Shown piece by piece: positions 36,952 to 47,549 of a DNA stretch of 64,000 nt; the stretch's first letter is position 1, and every line of letters begins with the position of its first letter. The stretch is taken from NCBI GenBank assembly GCA_033807695.1, contig CM066309.1:3680596-3744595 (forward strand). Direction: 5' to 3'. The stretch comes from Daedaleopsis sinensis (Eukaryota; Basidiomycota; Agaricomycetes; Polyporales; Polyporaceae). The translations under genes were made by a program, and so were the position numbers. The notes below the pieces were generated by a model. That model searched no databases. It saw only the letters and a program-made list of their open reading frames with translations, and was not told where the DNA came from.

Positions 36952-37825
36952 CCCGACGAGCTCAGCGGGCGGGGCGGGGCAGCGACGACAGCGAACGACG
37001 AGAGCGAACGAGAATGGGTATCCGGTGGTGAGCGAGCAGAGAGAAAAACGGAGGCGTCTTGGGCAGGCACAGCGCCACGAGGCAACAACAACAGCCGCCC
37101 GTGCTTTCTTGGCGTCGTGCTCGCCGTCTCCCGCGTCGCGCCCACCGTCTCCCGCATCGTGCTCGCTGTCGTGCTCGATGTGCGCTCTCTTCGTCGCCGT
37201 GCACAGGCCCTGGTTGCTCTGGGAAGCACCGTCTTCCCATCCTCTGCCGCTACCATTCATCTGACGGTTAACGTCTGTTGCTGCCTCGCCCGTGCCCGTA
37301 CGAATCCTGCGCGGACGCCCGCTCCTCTCGACCGCACTCGGGCTAGGTAAGTGCCAGCTTTCTACGACAGTCGATGTCTTTGCGGTCGCCCATGTCGTCT
37401 CGTCCGCTGTCGTCTCTTCGATGAGCAATAGATCATCTCTTTTGTCGCATTAGATCCCGGACTTGTCCTCGCTTTGGACCCATCGGCCAGCTCGCAACTA
37501 AGTATCATCCCAACCCTCCGTCTAAGACCGATTGACCGCGTCCGATCCCCGACGATCTCATCCTCGCACCCCTCGCTTCCAACGCCACTCGCACTCGTCC
37601 AACGAATGACACCCGGTCGCTCTCCTCAGGCCGCGCTGCCTCCCGGCTATCACTGCATATACTCTTCGCCCGCTTCTGCTGTGTAGACAGCAACCTCGCC
37701 CGTCTGACAATGAGCTGGTCTCCGAGGGCACTGCCCGGTCGTCGCTGCGAAGTGCTCCCGCGTCTCTCGTTCGACTCTCTCCGTCCAGCCTCTCGCCTCC
37801 GACCTGCAATCTTCGCTGCTGCGCG
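36952..37825. other. 5' flank of CHS7, non-coding
   Basis: CpG-rich sequence with no conserved frame. The CHS7 promoter should lie in its first few hundred bases, read on the minus strand. No clear TATA box was seen. Confidence 0.4.
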
Positions 37826-38650
37826 TTGTCTGCCCACTCTCCCACCGGCATACACCGCCCGCTCCTCTCTGCTAGATCTCGAACAGACCCCGTGCCTTCT
37901 ACGTCGTGACTGCCGCGATATCCCCCCTGCTCCGTCTACCATCCGATCCCTCGCAGTCCATAAAGCCCAAACCGCACACATCCCCGTTCGTGGTCACGTA
38001 TACTGCTTCTGCGTGAGGTGCGTCGGGCAGCCCTTCGGCTCCGAGGACCCCAGCGGCACGCGACGGCGTTCACCTCGCGGACGCCGAGATTTGTGGACAC
38101 AGCCAACTCGGGCGCAGGCACCGGGAGAGCTCGAGCTCTAAGTCGTCATCCGGCGGCATCCCAGCATCGACGCCGCACGCCGCGACTCGACGTCTTCCCA
38201 CCTGCACCGACTGCGAACGCGCCAGGTCCTCGTCCAGCAGCTCGGCGTGTATCCTATACCGCCAACACCGCCTGCTCGTCTCTGTTGGGTCTCGAACACG
38301 CCCCGTGCCTCCTACGTTCGTGACTGCCTCGAGCCCGCGCGGCCGTCCATGCTCCACCGACTCGTCCTATCTCTCGCAGCTCACGAGCCCAGGCTGCACA
38401 CTTCCCCGTCCTTTTCCGCGCATCGCATCTGCGTGAGGTGCGTCGAGCACCCCTTATGCTCCGAGGACGCGACGGTGTGCGCATGGCCTCCTCCTCGCCG
38501 ACGCGTAGGTTTGTGGACAAAGCCAGCTCGGGCGCTGGTATCGACGGTCACGCTCTCTGTCGAGCTCGTCGACCGGCACCAGCCCAGCATCAGATTTAGG
38601 CTCCGGGACCGTGTCCATGTGCACCGGCTGCGAACGCGCCAGGTCCTCGT
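37826..38650. repeat. Degenerate tandem duplication, about 410 bp unit
   Basis: Two units, at about 37,826-38,231 and 38,240-38,650, share ordered blocks. These are CGAACA-GCCCCGTGCCT, TCTGCGTGAGGTGCGTCG, TTTGTGGACA-AGCCA-CTCGGGCGC, and the closing GACTGCGAACGCGCCAGGTC (or GGCTGCGAACGCGCCAGGTC). Frames differ between the units, so I regard it as non-coding. Confidence 0.5.
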
Positions 38651-39535
38651 CCGACAGCAGTTGTAGCGGAAGGTGCGAAAGCGCCACTGGAGCGTACGTT
38701 CATCCGCTCCAGCGCCATGCGGGTAGGAGGGAGCGGACACTTACGAGAACTGATCGCAGCGCCGTTCTGGTCCAACAGCCCGACCGATGTCTAGCGGTGT
38801 CCTTTTTGCCCGCGCAGAGCACCGTTAGCCCCCCAAGTTCGAGTACCCTTCGTCGGTCTTGCCAGGTTGCCAGTGGCCAGTGGCAACCCCGCCTTTGACG
38901 ACGCCACACCATCGCTGGTCCTCGTCCAACAACAGCTGTAGTGGAAACTTGCGTTCACGCCACTGGAGCGTACGATAGGAGGAGAGCGAACACTGATGAA
39001 TACCGATCGCAGTGCCGTTCTTGTCTACCCGTCACAGCCCGACCGGTGTCTAGCATGAAGCTTTGAAGACCAGCCCGCGGATGGCCTTCTTCGATGGGCG
39101 AGGTATGTTCTCCCCATGCGGGCTGAAGCCGGCGTCCTTCGTCCAACAGCGGCTGTAGCGAAACGGCGTGCTGCAGGAGCGTACGTTCATCCGCTCAAGC
39201 GCATGCAGGCAGATGGCGAGCGAACACTGATGAATACCAATCGCAGCGCCGTTCTTGTCTAGCCATCACGGCCCCCGACCGATGTCTAGGATGAATTCGA
39301 AGACCAGTCCGCGCATCGATGAACGAGGTGTGTTCTCCCCATCCCGGCTGAAGCCGGCATCCTTTCGCCCGCGCAGAGCACCGGTAGCCAGGTCGCTAGT
39401 GACGACCCCGCCTCCTGAAGCCGCCTCACCATCGCTGGTCCTCGTCCAAAAACAGCTGTAGCGGAGGCTGCGTGCTCTTGCGCCGCTACCAGAGCGTAAG
39501 AACGTACGGTCTAGCGCCATGCAAGCAGGTTTGCG
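38640..39535. repeat. Degenerate tandem array with CAGCTGTAGCGG block
   Basis: Four imperfect units begin near 38,641, 38,918, 39,131 and 39,437 with versions of GGTCCTCGTCCAACAACAG and CTGTAGCGG. Each then has an ACTGGAGCGTACG-like block. Three units also carry GATCGCAGYGCCGTTCT and GACCGRTGTCTAG. Unit lengths vary from about 210 to 310 bp. No coding frame is kept. Confidence 0.55.
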
Positions 39536-40025
39536 ATCTCCGCTGGCCAGCCGGTCGGTTCTCCACCGTGTCGTCCTTTAAGTCTGCTGTTTTTACAGCC
39601 ATCGCGATCTACGTCGCCCGCGCCGTTCCCAATCGTCGCACGATCTCGTCCATGAAAGGAACACTCTCGCCCGTCGTGTGTGGTTTATGTCGCCCGTCGT
39701 GTGTGGTTTATGTCGCCCGTCTCTCGATGGGTGCGCCCGGCTCACGCGTCTTGCCAATGAGGGCGCGTGCGGGTGCGTACGGCGCATCGTCCGCGCTAGC
39801 TTGCGCGCATTTCCAGGCTGACGGGCCGGTCCAGCCGCGCGAAGCGACTTCCACGTCCGGCGAACCTGTCAGCTTCATTCGCAGGGGGTCAGCTTCGCAG
39901 GGGCTGCCAGCAGTCCGCTCAACTTCCTTGAACCAGTGCTCAACCGTTCGCAGACTCCTACTGGAGTCACTAGTTAACCCCTCTTCCTGTAAAGACTCAC
40001 TTGCAGAGCACGCTTGACCGTGGCT
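39536..40025. other. Non-coding upstream region with a 23-bp direct repeat
   Basis: The 5' flank of the F-box gene. A 23-bp unit starting CGCCCGTCGTGTGTGG is repeated twice at 39,668-39,713 with a partial third. No TATA box is evident. Confidence 0.45.
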
Positions 40026-41689
40026 ATGGCGGACACAGCAGGTGAGATTCACCACTACTCTTCCAATTCACAGCTCGTACTCATCGTCAACAGCCCGGCG
40101 AGATGAAGAATCGGTGGGTGATCACCGCGATCGCCCTGTCCCGCCCAAGGCACTGCAAGTGCAGGAAGTCGTCGACACGATCATAGATATGATCCCAGAC
40201 GTCTACGAGTTGGGTCGATGCGCCCTCGTCCACCGAAGCTGGACTCACCGTTCCCGACACCGCCGGTTTTCCAAGCTCATCCTTGCCTCCACGCACACCG
40301 ACATACCCTCCCCCGAGGCCCCAGATCCGACTCCTCGTTTTGCGCAGTTTCAAGATCTCGCGCGCGGGAACCCCGGCCTACTCCAGGTCGTGCAGTGCCT
40401 CAGCCTCGTCTACGTGGGCACCCGACGGGCTCCCGCCTTTCCCGGGGAGCAACACTTGGCACACCCATGGGCTACACCCCCCGGCGTACCGTGGAGCGAC
40501 GTCGATCTCTCGCCCCTGGCCGCTGTGTTGACAAACGTGCGCTCGATCATCCTCACTGGCTTCCCCTGCGATTCCCTCCTCGCGGCAGTCCGTACCCTTT
40601 TGGATGCGTTTCCGCTCCTCCAGCATGTCATCCTTGGGGACATGGAGCTCCCGCACCCGCGAGGAGCTCAACCTGCACCGTGGACAGCACCAGAAGCACC
40701 CGAGGTCGCACACAGCCTTCCGCCCAACCAGACGCGCACGCGCCCGCTCAAGCATCTCGCTCTCGTGCAGATCCAAAACCCGATGTACAGTCTCGATGGC
40801 CTGCAGGCCCAGTCGTTCGCACTCGTGCAAGGACTCGCAAGATCCGGGGAGTTGTCGTCGCTCACGGAGCTGCATGTTGTGGACCGAGCAGAGACGCTCC
40901 ACCCGTGGCTTCCGTTCCTCCCGGAGATCGGAGGGTCGCTGCAGTATCTCACTATCTCGGTGAACGACGTCCTGCACGTGCGCCTTTGGAATGGGTTCTA
41001 TGCCGAGTGTAATGATACGCAACTCCGTGCGTTGCATCTCATTGCTCATGCCGGGCCCCGGCCGCTCAAATTTGTTTGCAGGAGACATGGTCGTCGAGCA
41101 GTACCGCACAGTGTCCCGCAGCTGCCCGCGCCTCCGCGAGCTCACGATCAGGAACGACGGGTACCCGACGTCCTTGAAGAAGATGCTCTACCTGTATGGC
41201 AACCGCCTCGCAATCGAGGAAGGCTACGACCCCAAGGAGGCGATGGTGTCCCCGTTTTTTCTCCAGCAGCTCGCTGTCGTCCTCGCCGGGCCAGAGACCC
41301 CTTTTCCATACCTCCACACACTCGCCTTCGAGCTCATGGACACCGCTGTGCGTGACATCGAGTCGTGGGGCGATGTGTGGCGCGCGCTGCTCGCGGCATT
41401 GGGCCCAGAGCAGCCCGGGGATGCTGTCGGCGGCGGCGGGAGCGTGAGTCGTGCTCCTAGCGTTAGATATCCGCACCTGCGGAACATCTCAGTCGCGTTC
41501 GAGGACACACGCGAGTTTCAAATATTTGCCGAGGGGCACGGCATTAACATGCAGCTGCGGCGCGCAGAGGAGGAGGCCGCGAGCGCGCGCCAGGTGCTGG
41601 GGATGTTGGAAGATGCAGGGTTTGAGCTCGCAATATCTGCATGGAAGCGGCCGTTCTCGGTCCCAGTGCATCTGCTGAGTGGAGACTGA
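40026..41689 (+). CDS. F-box domain protein (518 aa)
   Basis: The exons are 40,026-40,041, 40,094-41,026 and 41,082-41,689, which give 519 codons. The long frame has no in-frame ATG before the F-box. A short first exon (MADTA) joined through a 52-bp intron supplies one, and a 55-bp GTGCGT...CAG intron joins the second and third parts. The F-box is at about residues 20-65 (LQVQEVVDTIIDMIPDVYEL, then CALVHRSWTHRSRHRRF). Behind it is a leucine-rich region with repeats such as VRSIILTGFPCDSLL and LRELTIRNDGYPTSL, as in Agaricomycete F-box/LRR-like proteins. A role as an SCF substrate adaptor is inferred. It is not closely related to the array genes and has no WD40 part. Confidence 0.82.
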
Positions 41690-42840
41690 ATCATTTTCAA
41701 GTTCAGGTCTATAGTACATACAAGCATCGAGCGTCCTATGGGAACCGGGGTGTACTGACCGTTGTTCATCTACCAGGCCCCAGTAGTACTTTGGCAAGCC
41801 CTTTGTAAATATGGTAACCGCACCAGATCCTGGCAGAACGATGTATCACTACCTCTCACTAGAACTGAACCATATTCCATGCACAACTCTGCTTACAAGA
41901 CCCTGTGATGTATCATTGTACTGTCGCCAGGCATCAGCAAAACCCTCCCTTGCGATTTTGCACAAATAGGTTGAATGTAGGAAGGGGCCTCTCTACTATC
42001 CATATACTAGTGATAATCGCGCAAATTTGTACGACTTCGGGTGAGACTTGTACCTTCAATTCAAAGTAGGACACAATGTGCACACTATTCTTGAGTTGGT
42101 CGAAGTCATAGTGTGTATTAGTACAATGTCATATACATATGCATATCACTAAAACGATTCACCCAGAAATGGTCACATCTATCGAGTACTGAACTACTGG
42201 TCCACTCCCTAGGGAATATACCATCTCGACACGGTGCAATGGGAAGAAGGTGACAGCTACGACGAAATTTAGTCACCTGTACTATACTAGCAAGCAGAGA
42301 ACGGTTCTCATCTCGATCTCGACACTTTGATACTTTATACAGACCATGCACTGGATCAGGCCGCGTGAACGGCGTGAACCATTCCACATAAGCTAGGTAG
42401 CCGGGGTCGATGACGTTCGGCAAGTGCTGCTTGCGTGCACGCTTTGGCAGTGTGAATAGAAGTCGTACTCGACCTACTCGGTAACCTAAACAAATTGTAC
42501 TGAGTCAAAGCACTTAGTATCGCGTATCAAGCCTGAGAACTTACCTTGCACACCTCACTAGCTGTGGTACTTCTAAAGTATCATATACAGAATAACTTTA
42601 TGGACAGTATTGCAATAGGTACAGACAGAGCCTCTGATGCATTACAGCGCTCCGGAGGTACACAGGTAGCCCGGGGCAGGTCCTTTAGCGACCGCTCGGC
42701 ATGGCGGCAGCCTGCCTAATGCGGTCAATTCCACCTACCCGGACTGCTAGCCCTTCAAAAAAGCCACGCGGGCGCCAGCGAGACCAAAAGCGGACGGTGC
42801 AGAGCCCGCAGGCGCTCGGGAGCATCCGACAGCGTCTATA
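41690..42840. other. AT-rich non-coding region
   Basis: Base composition drops sharply from GC-rich to AT-rich after the F-box gene stop. There are no frames of interest, and the first part may be the 3' UTR of that gene. A GC-rich stretch at about 42,700-42,840 leads into the minisatellite. Confidence 0.5.
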
Positions 42841-43142
42841 CTGCCCAAAGCGGACACCATACGAGCCGTCGGGCGCTAGAACTCAATGCGGAGAGCGCGT
42901 GCGCGCTTGTCCCGCCTCCACGCGCGACAGGGCGCCTCCAGTGCCCAAAGCGGACACCGTACGAGCCGTCGGGCGTCGCCTCTCAATGCGGAGAGCGCGT
43001 GCGCGCTTGTCCCGCCTGCACGCGCGTCGGGGCGCCTCCAGTGCCCAAAGCGGACACCGTACGAGCCGTCGGGCGCTAGAACTCAATGCGGAGAGCGCGT
43101 GCGCGCTTGTCCCGCCTGCACGCACGACACGACGGGGCGCCT
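42841..43142. repeat. Minisatellite, 100-bp unit, three copies
   Basis: Units start at 42,841, 42,941 and 43,041 with TGCCCAAAGCGGACACC and end with GGGGCGCCTCCA or similar. A partial, more diverged unit lies at about 42,785-42,840. Identity between units is very high. A 100-bp period is not a multiple of three, so it does not encode a repeat protein. Confidence 0.8.
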
Positions 43143-43173
43143 ACGCTCGAGCAGTCACTGCTGTATGATATCC

Positions 43174-44335
43174 CTAGTGTTATAATCCCCGGAATTAGCC
43201 CCTAATTCCGAGTGACGAGGTGATGACGAGGCCGTATCTCCTGAACCGTCGCCCGGAACCTGATGACGAGGTACCTCTCGGGCATCGTGGGAATTGGGGC
43301 TACGCAATGAGCGCTCAATTGTGGCTGTGCATCGCCTCCCCGTGGCGCTAGGTGGGAAAAGATGTAGTGACGAGGTGATGACGAGGTGACGAAGGGCCCT
43401 GCTGCCTGAACCGTGCGCGGGAACCTGATGACGAGGTACCGTTTTGGCATCGTGAGAAGCATGGCTTTCCGATGGGTGCACGATTGTGGCTGTGCGCCCA
43501 GTTTCCGTGGAGTTATGGGGTGATCTCTGTCGTCTCTACTTTTTGAAGGGTTCTTATTAGTATTTCTAATAGTCTGCTATAAGTAGGTGTTACTATTGAC
43601 CGCACGTGGGCGCTTAGTCAGCGTTTAAGCGCCCAAAAAGGCAAGGAAGCGTTTACATTTTTTGTAGTCCTGTGCGAGGGCTTTCTAAATGTATCAATTT
43701 TACGTTCTAACACTCATTAGTTAAGGAGTTATAAGGGTTACAAGATAGCTGGTACAATAGAATACACCATATAAGGGGGCAATGACGAACCAGCGACGAA
43801 CCGGCGACGAGAAGTGACAAGGGGCGTACCGGCTGAACCGTCGCCCGGAACCTGATGACGAGGTACCATTTTGGTATCGTGGGAACTAGGGCTATCCAAC
43901 GGCTGCACGATTGTGGCTGTGCGCCCAGTTTCCGTGGAGCTAGAGGGTAGTCTTTGTTTTTGTAGTGCGCTTAAGTATAGTAACAAGTGGTTTTTGAAGG
44001 GTCATTAGAAGGGTTGCTATTAGTAGGGCTTATAACTGGTTGTATTGACCGCACCTGGGCGCTTAGTAAGCGTAAAAGCGCCCAAAAAGGCGAAGTAGCA
44101 TTTTTGTTTTTTGTAGCCAGGGTCAGTAGCTTTCTGACTATATCAGTTTCACTTTGTTATGACCATTAGTTAAGGAGTTATTGGCGATACAAAAGTAACG
44201 AAATAAGCGCCCGAAAAGGCGAACAAGCGTTTTCGTTTTTTGTAGCCCTGTTCAATAGCTTTCTAACCATACTAGTTTCGCATTCTAATGACCATTAGTT
44301 AAGAAGTTATGAGCCATACACGTTGGCCACTTAAT
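43174..44335. repeat. Repeat family R2, copy 1 (GACGAGG motif type)
   Basis: This is a composite of alternating modules. One module has CTGAACCGTCGCCCGGAACC, GACGAGGTACC and GGCTGCACGATTGTGGCTG. Another has a hairpin, GGGCGCTTAGT...AAGCGCCC, at 43,608-43,634 and about 44,057-44,082. A third has CTCATTAGTTAAGGAGTTA. All modules recur in copy 2 at 50,034-51,600. GACGAGG or a close variant appears about eight times. It has no coding capacity. Confidence 0.7.
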
Positions 44336-44799
44336 ATGTTATAGTACTATTGTTGCGAAGCGCTGGTCAATAATAAAACACTGGACCAACTATTTACTGC
44401 ATCCCACTATTATTTGGGCACTATAGAGAATAAGCAGTAGCATGGTTGTGGCAGTACACAAACTAATGGTGCTGCGCTGCACTGTACTAATAGTGTGCGA
44501 AGCAGCGCAAGGTCAGTATGAGGAATAGAAATTATTATAGTGTTGCATCTAATAGTATATATGGATTGACTTTAGCATATTATTGTGCGAAGCATATAAT
44601 AACATCACAATAGTGACCATTAGCACGGTAAGTAAGTACTGTGGATATTGTGCTGTAGCGCAACAATAACTACCACTTGTAATAAAATATTGCGAACTTA
44701 TACTATACTACAACTACATCAATGTTGCGTAGTAAACATATAATGACATTACAATATTAAGTATCAGCAATCAGCAGGGTAAGTAATAGCAGAGTAAGT
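44336..44799. other. AT-rich linker with GTGCGAAGC micro-repeats
   Basis: Low-complexity AT-rich sequence with GCGAAGC recurring near 44,356, 44,497 and 44,586. In the second locus the R2-to-D junction passes directly from TTGCGAAGCACTTAGGG, so this stretch is either an expansion here or a deletion there. Confidence 0.45.
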
Positions 44800-45345
44800 A
44801 CTTAGGGTTATGAAGAGATTATGCACCTTGGGGTCGACTCGGGGTCGACTTTGGGTGGGGGACTGAGCCCTAGCGTAGGGTTTGCCCAACCACAGCCTAG
44901 GGTTTATCAACCCTAGAATAGGGTTTATTCTCCCCTCCGCAACGCACCCACTTACGCGCCGTACGGTGCACGTGCGCAATTACTACGCAATTTATACTGT
45001 GGCGCACAGTGCAGCACCGCAAACTGTGTAGACAGGTGTGCGTGCATGCGCCATGCTTGGAAAAATATGTACTGGACCATCATGACCTCCTCTATGCAGT
45101 GATACAGTGCACGAGAGGTGCACTTGCCATCCTCACCCTATAATCTCCAACTCCAGATACCCGCCTCCGACATGTACTTCATCTGCACCGCACGTCCTTA
45201 GGGTTATGAAGAGATTATGCACCTTGGGGTCGGCTCGGGGTCGACTTTGGGAGGGAGACTGAGCCCTAGCGTAGGGTTTGCCCAACCACAGCCTAGGGTT
45301 TATCAACCCTAGAATAGGGTTTATTCACACCTCCGCAACGCACCC
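44800..45345. repeat. Repeat family D, copy 1 plus partial tandem copy
   Basis: A 400-bp unit starts CTTAGGGTTATGAAGAGATT near 44,809. It contains GGGGTCGACTCGGGGTCGAC and several CCTAGGGTTTA/CCCTAGAATAGGG motifs, and ends CTGCACCGCACGTCC near 45,198. It is at once followed by a second, partial copy to about 45,348, where R1 copy 1 begins. A further copy lies at 51,630-52,030. It is non-coding. Confidence 0.65.
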
Positions 45346-45348
45346 ACT

Positions 45349-46650
45349 CTAGCGTTAGTATTCCCTGAAAAGCACGTACCGTTACAAACCGCGATCACGG
45401 GCCCAATATATGCCGGAATGGTCCGAAACTTTTTGAGCATATACCCAGATGTCTGAACGAACCGTTACAGAAACCACATGACCGTGGGAACTATCTAGTA
45501 CTTGAACGACAGGCCCTGCAGTACAGCGATAGGCCATTGTCCAACGAGATTGATGGCAAGACCTAGCACGAATGGAAAATAAGTGGATTAGCTTCAAACC
45601 TTAATTTTCGGGCTCCCACGAACCACACGCACCTGGAACTAGTGGACAATCCAGGGTAGCATGTCTGTATCCCATTTCGTGAACCAATCTCTGACGTGTA
45701 TTCCTGCGGCGAAAACATAGCGTGGGCCTGGCGGTAATTTGCCCGTTACCAAATGGATTTCGATCTGTTGGAGATGTGTTTGGGCTCGTTGGAATCCCCT
45801 GATTTTTCGCTATTCATAACTGGTGGACAATCCAGATTTCCTTTCTTGATGCACTGATTATCATTATAATAGAGTATTTGTATGCGGGAATGGCTGTGAA
45901 TGTTGTGCGGGGCTAATACGACTGAGTTTTTCTGCAATCTGCATGCAAGTATGCTTGTTAGGCTCGCAGCACAGTCTACTTTCATGAAACGGTGGACAAT
46001 CCAGGATCCAACCATTGTGACATTAAATATCATTATAATGAAAATCTTTATGCGGGAAGATGCATCAATATTGCAAGGGGCTAATACGGCTGGGTTCTTT
46101 TTCAAACTGCATGCAAGTATGCTTCTCAGCCCCACATTAGGTCCATATTTCAAGATCCAATGGACAAATTGGGATATAATTCAAACACAGCTTCTCGTGC
46201 ATCACAAGGTGGGTTTACTTTAGTAGCTTAAGACCGCATTTTGTCTGGTCTGAATAGATGTGGTGACTGTTTGTATGGTCATGGTAGGAGGTGGATATGC
46301 TAAACATGCACCCACAAAGTAGTTTCCTGAAGAACCTCCTGACTCCCACCCAGTTATTTGTCTATAAAATGATCCCCACAGTGCTGCAGTCGCAAAATTG
46401 GGTGTTTTAATATATTATGTAGTAAATAAGCACACACAACGCTTAAATATGGTGGGATTGTGATGAAACATGGTTCATTTAATCAGTACCATATATGAGG
46501 TGTTTATCGGGCTCTAGGGCTAATGTTCTTCAACTCAGACAGGTGAAGAAATATATTTCTATAGTATTTATAGCCATTAAAATGTGATTTTGACCAATTT
46601 AAGCCAGCTGGTGATTCCGTGTGATGTGTTGTAGCCAAAGCCTTCACCCT
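45349..46650. repeat. Repeat family R1, copy 1 (GTGGACAATCCAG type)
   Basis: A 1.3 kb non-coding element starts CTAGCGTTAGTA and ends AGCCAAAGCCTTCACCCT. It aligns along its length with copy 2 at 48,875-50,035. The motif GTGGACAATCCAG occurs at 45,642, 45,823 and 45,992, with a variant ATGGACAAATTGG at 46,160. About 170-bp internal units between these sites also carry TATGCGGGAA and GGGCTAATACG. It appears to be inserted into a partial D repeat. Confidence 0.7.
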
Positions 46651-46658
46651 CCTCGACG

Positions 46659-46734
46659 TTAGGGTGAGGGTTAGCGGTTAGGGTTGTGGTTAGGCGTTAG
46701 CGGTTAGGCGTTAGAGGGTTAGGCTGCTCGGCTC
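46659..46734 (+). repeat. Degenerate interstitial telomeric tract
   Basis: About 76 bp of GTTAGG-like units (GTTAGGGTGAGGGTTAGCGG, TTAGGGTTGTGGTTAGGCG, and so on), in the same orientation as the true telomere 17 kb further right. It lies directly after the end of R1 copy 1. Confidence 0.75.
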
Positions 46735-46815
46735 TCGGTTCTCGGGGTCGGCTCTCGTGCCTCGGGCCTCGTTGCCTCGGGCCTCGTTGCCTCGAGCCTC
46801 GGTGTCTCGGATCTC
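46735..46815. repeat. CTCGG microsatellite-like tract
   Basis: Imperfect repeats of CTCGG, CTCGGTTCTCGG and GCCTCGGGCCTCGTT fill this stretch next to the interstitial telomere tract. Confidence 0.6.
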
Positions 46816-47549
46816 GGCTCTCGGCTGAGAACGTAGAGAACGCGCGATCGAGGCTTTAGTGTGCCTGCCTGAGCGCTCCCGGCTTGGGGGACCCCCCGAA
46901 GGGAGGGGAGGGAGCGGGAATGGCGGGTCCTCTTTCGTGCTACCGGCAAAAAACAATAATTAATCTGAATTGGGTAGACACAGGAGTCAGCCTTCCCCCC
47001 CTTCAGGGACAACTATCTATCGTCATTTAGCATTGTTAGTTACAGTATTATATACATATGCATGCATAGGAAATGTACGATGAAGCCCGACCCGATGTGG
47101 AAGGACGAAGGTGAAGACGCGCTCTAGTGACCGAGTAGTCGTGGTGGCAGAAGGAGGCACCCGCACTACGCACCCACTTGCTCCCGACACTCATGTCCTC
47201 TCATAGTTCCCTCGCTTGCAGAACTCTACATACATCACTCCATCACTCTGTCCGTTTATCACTCGTGCTCTCCATGGACTCACGTAAGGTACGCGGACGA
47301 TGGGACAAGAGCACGAAGCAGGAGAAAGGGCGACGACTCACCTTCCAGACCTTCCAGAACCCCCGCCCGCTTGGGATAAGACGGTTGACACAGTTGAACT
47401 GACACTCCCCCTCCTGCCCCTCCAGCCTCCCGCTTTTCCCACCCAAATCCTGCACCTCTATTGCTGCACATTTGCCCACCCCGTCTTCCCGCCCACCACC
47501 CGCACCTCCCGTCTGTCGTCCGCAACACATAGCTCTGACGCCCATTGTC
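46816..47549. other. Putative retroelement 5' region, non-coding
   Basis: The sequence upstream of gag. It includes an AT-rich stretch with TATATACATATGCATGC at about 47,050 and a pyrimidine-rich leader at 47,400-47,540. No matching 3' copy was found in the window, so an LTR cannot be confirmed. Confidence 0.35.

Noticed and set aside
37710..38687. Protein-coding gene in the 410-bp duplication
   Set aside because: The two units are in different frames, with no conserved motif on either strand.
43174..46650. Helitron or terminal-inverted-repeat transposon identity for R1 or R2
   Set aside because: No convincing terminal inverted repeats, target-site duplications or TC...CTRR ends with a terminal hairpin could be confirmed from two copies.
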